11,576 bases of DNA from an uncultured Erysipelotrichaceae bacterium (lineage in GTDB: Bacteria > Bacillota_I > Bacilli_A > Erysipelotrichales > Erysipelotrichaceae), in the NCBI GenBank assembly GCA_900319505.1, contig ONOV01000162.1, positions 1 through 11,576 of the forward strand. The letters run 5' to 3'. The notes beneath the pieces are model-generated. The model was not told the origin of the DNA. It saw only the letters and a program-made list of their open reading frames with translations, and did no database searches. Shown piece after piece: positions 1 to 5,633 of this stretch; position 1 is the stretch's first letter, and each line of letters begins with the position of its first letter. The position numbers and the translations under genes were made by a program.

Positions 1-832
1 TATCTGTGGCATTCTGCGGGAAGGACTGCGGTCTTTCCTGTTTTTCAATGCATGCCCGCAGACGGAATGTAAAGACTCTTTTTCCATCCTTGATCCGTAT
101 ACCGGCCAGATAGCCGGTGGTATCGGAGAGAAAAGGCTGTTTTCTTTCCTTTGCCAGTTTCATCATCGGGGCAAGCTGAAGAATGTTGATATGGGAAAGG
201 TCGGTCAGGTTGACGACCTCTGAAATATGAATGCCGTGAGGCACTACAACCGCTTCCGGCTGAATCGGAATCCGTTTTTCATCCAGGATATACCGGTAGG
301 TACCGATGCCGATGCGCAGGGGAATATTCTGATCCATGATGGGGCCGTTCAGTACATCTTTTGAAATGTAGAGACAGGTTGTTGTCTCAAAGTAGTATTG
401 AGGCACCATGGAACGGAAGAGTTTTGAAATGGAATGGTAGGGCGGATAGAAGTCGATTTTATCATCGATGGAAGTCATCAGGGAAGCTTCCTGGCTGTAG
501 CTTTTCTTTGTCTCATACAGATGTTTCTTCTCAAATGCAATGTATCTGAGTTCTTCCTGCAGCAGGCGTATCTTTTCCTGCAGTTCCTTCTCTTTATCTT
601 CCATAAAATCGATTCGGGTATGGGAAGGATCTGTGTAAAAGGTGCTGATTTCCTGCAGGGAAACGTCAAATGCTCTGAGTTTTCTGAGGTAGATCAGAGC
701 TGCCAGATCCTCATCTGTATAGTCATAGTAGCCATTATCCTGTCTGTGGGGAGAGAGAAAGCCCATCTGCCGGTACATCCGGATGGTTTCCGGGCTGGTA
801 AAAGACGTTTTTGCGATTTCGTTCACTTTCAT
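1..832 (-). CDS. MerR-family transcriptional regulator with C-terminal effector domain (3' end outside window)
   Basis: I translated this from the minus strand: 277 codons are visible and no stop is reached before the window edge. Residues 1-20 (starting MKVNEIAKTSFTSPETIRMY) form the MerR helix-turn-helix, followed by the wing with GYYDYTDEDL at 34-43. Residues 76-110 are a charged coiled coil (EKELQEKIRLLQEELR) typical of the MerR dimer helix. Residues 125-277 form a large domain ending in beta-strand-like segments (GYLAGIRIKDGKRVFTFRLRA), as in the GyrI-like ligand domain of BmrR-type regulators (about 280 aa). The start has AGAGG six bases upstream. The gene is divergent from the flavin reductase at 923, and the shared gap contains a MerR-type promoter, so it most likely activates that gene and perhaps itself. 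The ligand is unknown. The family call is secure; the ligand-domain subtype is inferred. Confidence 0.9.
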   Translation of the reverse strand, partial: MKVNEIAKTSFTSPETIRMYRQMGFLSPHRQDNGYYDYTDEDLAALIYLRKLRAFDVSLQEISTFYTDPSHTRIDFMEDKEKELQEKIRLLQEELRYIAFEKKHLYETKKSYSQEASLMTSIDDKIDFYPPYHSISKLFRSMVPQYYFETTTCLYISKDVLNGPIMDQNIPLRIGIGTYRYILDEKRIPIQPEAVVVPHGIHISEVVNLTDLSHINILQLAPMMKLAKERKQPFLSDTTGYLAGIRIKDGKRVFTFRLRACIEKQERPQSFPQNATD

Positions 833-844
833 AGTCGGCCTCTA

Positions 845-875
845 TTGACTCTGTAGTAACTACAGGGTTTATGTT
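845..875 (+). promoter_or_regulatory. MerR-type promoter and operator for the flavin reductase
   Basis: The -35 box TTGACT lies at 845-850 and the -10 box TATGTT at 870-875, separated by 19 bp. That over-long spacing is the hallmark of promoters that MerR proteins activate by untwisting DNA. Inside the spacer lies a perfect dyad, CTGTAGT-A-ACTACAG, at 851-865. It extends to 848-868 with one mismatch. The predicted transcript would start near 882, leaving about 40 nt before the ATG at 923. Both the spacing and the dyad can be read directly; binding by the neighbouring MerR protein is inferred. Confidence 0.8.
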
Positions 876-922
876 AACAATATCACAAGTTTTCAGGGAA
901 AAGAAGACAAGGAGAAAGAGAA

Positions 923-3508
923 ATGAAAGAAAAGAATGGCTTCAGGCTTGGCACTGTCGGGTTGTTTGCGGCTGCCATGGTCCTGTCCCTTGTTCCTGCA
1001 TGCGGGACAAAAAGCAGTACGTTCACTGGTACAGCACCGGGTAAAAATGGTGATGTAACGGTCGAAGTTGTCTATGAAGACAATACCATCAAGTCGGTTA
1101 CGGTAACCAGCCAGAAAGAAACAAAGGGCATTGCGGATCCGGCTCTGGAACAGGTGCCGGAGCGCATTGTTGATGCCAACAGCATCAACGTGGATACGGT
1201 ATCCGGTGCGACAGTTACTTCCAATGCGATCATCAATGCGACAAAGAATGCATTGGAAAGCGGCGGTGTTGATACCAGCAGGATGGCTTCAGCTGCCCAT
1301 AAGAATGTGGATGTCAGCTACTCACCAGGCACATATACCGGAACCGGTACGGGTTATAACGGTCCTATCAATCTGAAAGTTACTTTCACAAAGGACGGTA
1401 TCAAGGACATTGATTACAGTGACAACATCGAAACAGCCCATATCGGCAAGCCTGCCTTTGACTGGCTGGTGGATGATGCCAAGGAAGCCAACGGCTCCGG
1501 CATTGACTCTGTTTCCGGTGCGACTTTCACTTCTGCCGGTTTCAAGGAAGCGCTGGCAGATGCGGCCGAGCAGGCCAAGGCAAGCGATCTTGACGGCTTC
1601 AAGTCCAATACGGTGCTTCATAAAGCCCAGGATCCGGTCGATGAAACATATGACGTGGTTGTCGTGGGCGGCGGCGGTGCCGGCATGGCGGCAGCTGTAC
1701 AGGCAGCCCAGAATGGCGATACGGTTGCGGTGATTGAAGAAAACTGTGAGATCGGCGGCAATACCGTAGCTTCCGGCGGTCAGTTCCAGAGTGTACAGAA
1801 GTATCTGGTCTGGGATGAGAATGATCCGGATGCCACTACGGGCACTTACAAAGGCGTTACCTATGACAAGGTCAAGGAAGCGACAGGCAATATTGAAGTA
1901 CTCAGAACCATTGAAAACTGGAATGAAGATGAATTCGATCCGGATTACTTCAAGGACCACAAGTTTACAGCAGGTGATATTGATACTCTTTCCAAAGCCG
2001 GTGTCCATAAGGAATATCTGCCTACATTACAGGCTCTCAAGAAGGAAATCAAAGCCTACCTTGACTGGGCTGAACCGCAGCTGGCAGCAGGCAAGGCAGA
2101 AAGCGATCTGACGCTGTTCTCTACTGTCAACCTGCATATCTTCCAGACCTATTATGGCGGTCTGCGTCCCAATAATGATCAGAGTGATTGGGTATACGGC
2201 GATTATGATCTTGTCTCTCAGTTCATCAACGGCGGTCAGGATCTCAAGGGCTGGCTGGAAGACCAGGGTGCTCTGTTTGATGAATCCGTACAGCCTACGA
2301 TTGTCGGCGCATTATGGAACCGTGAAAACGACTTCATGGGATGTGACCTGGATGGGGATGGCAAAGCTGATGCGGATGGCACCAATGCCAAAGGAAAGAC
2401 CGTATGGAATACATACTTTGCGACAACGGAAAACACGCTGCTCAAGACATCTCCTACTGCTTCTGACAACCATATCTATCTCAGAACAAAAGCAGATTCC
2501 CTTGTCACAGACGGCGATAAAGTAACCGGTGTCAAAGCAGAACAGTATGACGGTACGGAAGTTACCCTGCATGCCAATAAGGGTGTTGTTCTTGCGACCG
2601 GCGGTTATGCGGCCAATATCAAGCGTGTCATGGAAACCAATAAATACTGGGCTGACGGTGATATCACGGAAAAGACGGAGACGACCAACCGTTCTTCTTT
2701 AGTCGGGGATGGAATCGATATGGCTGAGAAGGTCAATGCCGGTACAACCGGTATGGGCTGGACTCAGCTGATGCCGATCAGCTGGGTTGATAACGGCGAT
2801 CTGGCTTTCGGCGGCGGCAACTATGCCATCTATATCAATCCGACAACCGGCAGGCGCTATGTCAATGAAACAAGTGAGAGAGATGTTCTGTCACTGGCTG
2901 AATTTGAAAACGGAGTTACCTATGATGATGCCAACGGTACCGTCATTGAAATCGCAAACTCTGATCAGGCAATCCCCGGTCCGTATCCTTATGGAACGCC
3001 GAAGGATGATGATCTGACCTTATGGGAAAGCGATGTTGAAAACAGACAGTATACAAGAACTGTGGATCAGCTGGATGATCTTTTCAGTGAGCTTGGCTTC
3101 AAGTGCACGGGTGAACAGGTCAGACAGACCATTGAAACATATGACAAGGCACTGATGGAGGGCAAAGAGAGTTCTCTTGATGTCAATAAGACAGGCTGGA
3201 CACGTCTGATCGGCAATGCTGAAAAAGATGAAAACGGCAATTACAAGGAAGATACTTATACACTGGACGGTGTCAAGCTCAAGATCAGACTGCTGGCACC
3301 AAGCACCCACCATACCATGGGCGGTGTTACCATTGATGAAAACAGACACGTTCTTGACAAGGACGGCAAGGCCATTGACGGTCTGTATGCGGCAGGTGAA
3401 GTCACCGGCGGTATTCATGGCGGCAACAGACTTGGCGGCAATGCCATTGTTGAAATCTTTGTTTCAGGCCGTACCGCAGCCAATGCGATCGACGCTGACA
3501 ATCAGTAA
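923..3508 (+). CDS. Extracellular flavinylated fumarate/urocanate reductase-like lipoprotein (FMN_bind x2 + FAD_binding_2)
   Basis: 861 aa. AAGGAG lies 8 nt before the ATG. Residues 1-27 are a lipoprotein signal ending in the lipobox LVPAC (lipidated Cys27), so the enzyme should be anchored outside the membrane. Two FMN-binding domains follow (about 35-112 and 135-215), each with the ApbE flavinylation motif: DTVSGAT (Thr97) and DSVSGAT (Thr201). The FAD domain starts at YDVVVVGGGGAG (243-254) and ends with LYAAGEVTGGIHGGNRLGGNA. Expected catalytic residues of the fumarate reductase family are present: Arg653 (NETSERD), His796/797 (HHTMGG) and Arg836 (GNRLGG). The residue that is His365 in flavocytochrome c3 is Met617 here (QLMP), so fumarate is not the obvious substrate. 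The likely role is anaerobic respiration: electrons pass from membrane carriers via the bound FMNs to the FAD site, reducing an enoate-like acceptor. No ApbE or electron-transfer partner is in the window. Substrate unknown. Confidence 0.9.
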   Translation: MKEKNGFRLGTVGLFAAAMVLSLVPACGTKSSTFTGTAPGKNGDVTVEVVYEDNTIKSVTVTSQKETKGIADPALEQVPERIVDANSINVDTVSGATVTSNAIINATKNALESGGVDTSRMASAAHKNVDVSYSPGTYTGTGTGYNGPINLKVTFTKDGIKDIDYSDNIETAHIGKPAFDWLVDDAKEANGSGIDSVSGATFTSAGFKEALADAAEQAKASDLDGFKSNTVLHKAQDPVDETYDVVVVGGGGAGMAAAVQAAQNGDTVAVIEENCEIGGNTVASGGQFQSVQKYLVWDENDPDATTGTYKGVTYDKVKEATGNIEVLRTIENWNEDEFDPDYFKDHKFTAGDIDTLSKAGVHKEYLPTLQALKKEIKAYLDWAEPQLAAGKAESDLTLFSTVNLHIFQTYYGGLRPNNDQSDWVYGDYDLVSQFINGGQDLKGWLEDQGALFDESVQPTIVGALWNRENDFMGCDLDGDGKADADGTNAKGKTVWNTYFATTENTLLKTSPTASDNHIYLRTKADSLVTDGDKVTGVKAEQYDGTEVTLHANKGVVLATGGYAANIKRVMETNKYWADGDITEKTETTNRSSLVGDGIDMAEKVNAGTTGMGWTQLMPISWVDNGDLAFGGGNYAIYINPTTGRRYVNETSERDVLSLAEFENGVTYDDANGTVIEIANSDQAIPGPYPYGTPKDDDLTLWESDVENRQYTRTVDQLDDLFSELGFKCTGEQVRQTIETYDKALMEGKESSLDVNKTGWTRLIGNAEKDENGNYKEDTYTLDGVKLKIRLLAPSTHHTMGGVTIDENRHVLDKDGKAIDGLYAAGEVTGGIHGGNRLGGNAIVEIFVSGRTAANAIDADNQ

Positions 3509-3516
3509 CCTCTTTA

Positions 3517-3550
3517 GAAACAGACGCATGAGCATCTGTTTCTTTTATTT
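3517..3550 (+). terminator. Intrinsic terminator after the flavin reductase
   Basis: A perfect 8-bp stem GAAACAGA / TCTGTTTC (3517-3524 with 3535-3542) can be extended inward by a GC/GC pair. It is followed directly by TTTTATTT. It begins 8 nt after the reductase stop codon and separates that gene from the next operon. Confidence 0.8.
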
Positions 3551-3551
3551 G

Positions 3552-3560
3552 TGGTAGAAT
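3552..3560 (+). promoter_or_regulatory. Possible extended -10 promoter for the HAD-SGNH operon
   Basis: TG-G-TAGAAT lies immediately after the terminator T-run and 23 nt before the ATG at 3584. It fits an extended -10 element with one mismatch to TATAAT. I see no good -35 box at the right distance, so this is only a candidate. Confidence 0.35.
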
Positions 3561-3583
3561 CTTTCTCAGGAGTAAAAGAAACA

Positions 3584-4273
3584 ATGATAAAAGCAGTATT
3601 CCTGGATTATTCCGGCACGGCGGTGTCGATTGAAGGAAAAGATATGAATGAAATGATCCGTATCATCGTGAAAGCTGCCAGAGGCACAGCGGTTCCCAAG
3701 GAACTGGTGAAATACTGGTTTGAAAGACTGGATGAAAAGGAAAGGACATGTATTCTGGATGCTTATCAGGATGAAGATGCCATGGTCTATGAAGTGCTGA
3801 AGGAAGTGGAACATAAGTACGGTTTTGAAACAGACCGTGATCGTCTCCATGATCTGAACCAGCATATCTGGCGTACGGCAGATCTGTTTGCGGATACAGA
3901 GTCTTTCTTTGCGCGTACTTCCGTACCGATCTATGTATTGACCAACAATACGGCATCCTATGTCATGAACAACCTGATGCAGAAGGGTGTTGCACCGGCA
4001 GGGGTGATATCAGCAGATGATGTCAGAGCGTTCAAGCCGCATCATCTGATCTTTGAAAAAGCCCTGCAGACCGCCGGCTGTCAGCCATCAGAAGCACTGC
4101 ATATCGGTGATTCATTGACGAGTGATGTGCTTGGGGCATTGAAATGCGGTATTCAGGCTGTCCTGCTGGATCGCAAGAACAGAATGGAAGCAGGTACACA
4201 TGCGATTCAGGATGAAAAGGGCAGAGAATACACATATACCTGTTTGCATTCCCTGGATGATGTGAATATATGA
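3584..4273 (+). CDS. HAD-superfamily hydrolase with atypical DxSGT motif I
   Basis: 229 aa from the ATG at 3584, which places motif I at the very N-terminus as is normal for HAD proteins. AGGAG lies 11 nt upstream (slightly long). An in-frame GTG at 3551 would precede the RBS and is not used here. Motif I is FLDYSGTA: nucleophile Asp8, but Ser10 where phosphatases have the second Asp. Motif II is VLTNN (Thr120), motif III is Lys151 in AFKPHH, and motif IV is HIGDSLTSD (Asp176, Asp181). A helical cap lies between residues 15 and 105. Loss of the second Asp is known from phosphonatases (DxAGT) and haloacid dehalogenases (DxYGT), so the reaction may not be ordinary phosphate hydrolysis. It overlaps the next gene by ATGA, showing a shared operon. 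Fold confident; substrate unknown. Confidence 0.85.
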   Translation: MIKAVFLDYSGTAVSIEGKDMNEMIRIIVKAARGTAVPKELVKYWFERLDEKERTCILDAYQDEDAMVYEVLKEVEHKYGFETDRDRLHDLNQHIWRTADLFADTESFFARTSVPIYVLTNNTASYVMNNLMQKGVAPAGVISADDVRAFKPHHLIFEKALQTAGCQPSEALHIGDSLTSDVLGALKCGIQAVLLDRKNRMEAGTHAIQDEKGREYTYTCLHSLDDVNI

Positions 4274-4842
4274 GAAAGATTCTTTTTCTAGGTGATTCCA
4301 ATACATACGGCTTTGATCCGGATCACGGCAGATATCCTTCCTTCATACGGTGGCTGGACACAGCCAACCGCATTCTCTCTGCCAGAGCCATTATTCTGGT
4401 CAATGCAGGGATGAATGGAAGAGAAATACCTGTTTCTGAAGAAGAGATCAATTCAGCTTTGCTGAAGTGTCATGAGGATGCCTGCGATACCATGGCTGTC
4501 ATGCTTGGCTCCAATGATCTGTTGAATATGATGAAGCCGGATGCACAGGAAGCAGGTGAGCGGATGAAGGCATTTCTGCAGCGGGTTCCAGAAAAGATGG
4601 GACTTATCCTGGCGGTGCCGCCGCGCATGAAAGTTTCCGATGAAGGCGGTTTCTGTCCGGATGAAAGGACCGTCAGGGCAGTGGAAGAGCTTGTGCCGGT
4701 ATACCGGAAGCTTGCCGGACAGTTTCATGCCCAGTTCATCAATACCCAGAACTGGCCGCTGGATCTGAGCTATGACGGCGTTCATCTGTCACAGGCCGGC
4801 CATCAGTCATTTGCTTTCAATATGATTCAGTCATTGATATAG
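4270..4842 (+). CDS. SGNH/GDSL-type hydrolase (esterase/acylhydrolase)
   Basis: 190 aa. The start ATG overlaps the HAD stop (ATGA), with no strong RBS of its own, so translation is probably coupled. All four SGNH blocks are visible: block I FLGDSNTYG with nucleophile Ser10, block II NAGMNG with Gly48, block III MLGSND with Asn82, and block V DGVHLSQAGH with Asp169 and His172. The size matches the small single-domain bacterial family. There is no signal peptide or membrane segment, so it should act in the cytoplasm, cleaving an ester or acyl bond on an unknown small substrate. Pairing with a HAD-like hydrolase suggests joint removal of acyl and phosphoryl (or similar) groups from metabolites, but that is inference from order only. 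Confidence 0.88.
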   Translation: MRKILFLGDSNTYGFDPDHGRYPSFIRWLDTANRILSARAIILVNAGMNGREIPVSEEEINSALLKCHEDACDTMAVMLGSNDLLNMMKPDAQEAGERMKAFLQRVPEKMGLILAVPPRMKVSDEGGFCPDERTVRAVEELVPVYRKLAGQFHAQFINTQNWPLDLSYDGVHLSQAGHQSFAFNMIQSLI

Positions 4843-4899
4843 GTACTTGGCAGACATGTGTCTGTTTCAGGTATGCTGACAGCAGGAAAGGATAAATCC

Positions 4900-5451
4900 A
4901 TGCAGATATATACCTGTCAGTTCCGCAGAGATTATCCGGCGAAAAAGCCGGTGGGAACAATTAAAGCTGATGCAGCCGGGGTTACCTTCAGCTGGCCGGA
5001 AAAACAGGATGTTCATCAGAAGGAATATTCCCGCACCATCAGTTATGATCAGATTGAAAAGGTCACATGCAGAGAAATCACAAAACAGCATGAGATCGGC
5101 GACCGTCTGGCCGGCTATCTGCTGTGGCTTGTGGGCACGGCGGCAGCTTATGCATTTGTCGGTACGGATCTCATCATGCATATCCTGAACCATCCAATTG
5201 TCTCTTTAGGCTGGGATATTATCTTTCTGATCAGCGCTGCGGCTTACCTTCTGCCTCAGACTGTCAGAGCACGCCGCAGAATCAGACGGTGGCATGGCTG
5301 TGTACTGCAGATTGAAGTACAGAGTTCAGACAGTATGACTGCGGTAGGCTTTGACGAGGATATCGAAGCAGTCAGACTGGCCGGGCAGGTGATTCAGCAG
5401 AATCTTTCAGAATATCAGAATCATTCCTGTAAAACAGGATCAGCACAATGA
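4900..5451 (+). CDS. Small two-helix membrane protein of unknown function
   Basis: 183 aa from the ATG at 4900, chosen because AAAGGA lies 7 nt upstream. In-frame GTG 4858 and ATG 4873 lack a comparable site. I do not recognise the family. Residues 1-66 are soluble and look beta-rich (GTIKADAAGVTFSW, SYDQIEKVTC). Residues about 69-93 and 101-120 are two hydrophobic helices forming a hairpin, followed by a basic stretch RARRRIRRW that should face the cytoplasm. Residues 132-183 are again strand-like, then helical (DIEAVRLAGQVIQQNL). Strands, membrane hairpin, strands and C-terminal helix resemble bacterial PH-like membrane proteins, but this is only a shape argument. It follows the SGNH gene by 57 nt and ends in a terminator, so it is probably the last gene of that operon. 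Confidence 0.75.
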   Translation: MQIYTCQFRRDYPAKKPVGTIKADAAGVTFSWPEKQDVHQKEYSRTISYDQIEKVTCREITKQHEIGDRLAGYLLWLVGTAAAYAFVGTDLIMHILNHPIVSLGWDIIFLISAAAYLLPQTVRARRRIRRWHGCVLQIEVQSSDSMTAVGFDEDIEAVRLAGQVIQQNLSEYQNHSCKTGSAQ

Positions 5452-5466
5452 TTCTGTTTTATTTTA
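5431..5466 (+). terminator. Intrinsic terminator overlapping the stop codon of the membrane protein gene
   Basis: The arms AAAACAGGATCA (5431-5442) and TGATTCTGTTTT (5449-5460) pair over 12 positions with one G-U. The loop is GCACAA, and ATTTTA follows. The TGA stop (5449-5451) is the first codon of the right arm. It closes the HAD-SGNH-membrane protein operon. Confidence 0.7.
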
Positions 5467-5483
5467 CTCACTTTTGTGAGTAA
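5464..5483. promoter_or_regulatory. Perfect inverted repeat, candidate operator upstream of the first GGDEF gene
   Basis: TTACTCAC-TTTT-GTGAGTAA is a perfect 8-4-8 inverted repeat. Neither strand has a T-run after it, so it is unlikely to be a terminator. Its centre is about 70 bp before the start point predicted from the TATAAT at 5531-5536, a usual place for an activator site. The protein that binds it is unknown. Confidence 0.45.
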
Positions 5484-5494
5484 TATTGCAGAAT

Positions 5495-5536
5495 ATAGGA
5501 ATATGTAACCTATTTCATTTTAATGTGTCGTATAAT
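5495..5536 (+). promoter_or_regulatory. Putative promoter of the GGDEF-SBP-TetR operon with a small dyad at the -35 region
   Basis: A consensus TATAAT lies at 5531-5536, but no sequence near TTGACA is found 16-18 bp upstream. Instead ATAGG-N9-CCTAT (5495-5513) occupies the -35 area. A strong -10 with a poor -35 suits an activated or repressed promoter. A second candidate is the extended -10 TG-A-TACAAT at 5587-5595, closer to the gene. I cannot tell which is used. Confidence 0.45.
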
Positions 5537-5557
5537 AACGGCAGATAAAGCAGAAAG

Positions 5558-5582
5558 TTTCATGAACCGGCAGTTCATGAAA
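5558..5582 (+). promoter_or_regulatory. Perfect 10-bp hairpin/inverted repeat in the leader of the GGDEF operon
   Basis: TTTCATGAAC (5558-5567) and GTTCATGAAA (5573-5582) are exact reverse complements around the 5-nt loop CGGCA. The repeat lies between the two candidate -10 elements, about 50 nt before the start codon. It could be an RNA stem in the 5' leader, or a DNA operator; a 10-5-10 dyad of this size would suit a TetR dimer, and the operon encodes a TetR protein. No U-tract follows, so it is not a terminator. Confidence 0.55.
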
Positions 5583-5633
5583 GCTGTGATACAATGGACA
5601 TGGCAGAGCAAAGCAAAGATTGGAGTATGCTGC

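Noticed and set aside
434..856. Plus-strand open frame of 140 codons opposite the MerR gene
   Set aside because: The minus-strand frame carries an unmistakable MerR domain and coiled coil through this stretch; the plus-strand frame is antisense shadow.
1322..2008. Long minus-strand open frame (228 codons) opposite the flavin reductase
   Set aside because: It lies wholly inside a gene with clear domain motifs, has no RBS or recognisable domain, and its composition is what antisense of a conserved coding region gives.
923..3508. Naming the reductase as urocanate reductase (urdA) or fumarate reductase (frdA)
   Set aside because: The residue that separates these two (Tyr versus His) is Met here, so a substrate-specific name is not supported.
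3551..3583. GTG start at 3551 for the HAD gene
   Set aside because: It overlaps the putative -10 box, lacks an RBS, and would move motif I away from its usual N-terminal position.
4851..4867. Palindrome CAGACA-TG-TGTCTG followed by TTT as a terminator after the SGNH gene
   Set aside because: The usable stem is only about 5 bp and the T-run is three bases, so it is too weak to call; the strong terminator comes one gene later.
5464..5483. The 8-4-8 inverted repeat as a terminator
   Set aside because: No T-run follows on either strand, and a better terminator ends just before it.
5523..5633. N-terminal extension of the first cyclase to the ATG at 5523
   Set aside because: That start precedes the TATAAT box, has no RBS, and would translate through the perfect inverted repeat; the ATG at 5634 has GGAG at 8 nt and directly precedes the membrane helix.
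5537..5633. A c-di-GMP (GEMM) riboswitch in the leader of the cyclase operon
   Set aside because: The leader is short and I see none of the conserved GEMM core segments; only a simple hairpin is present.
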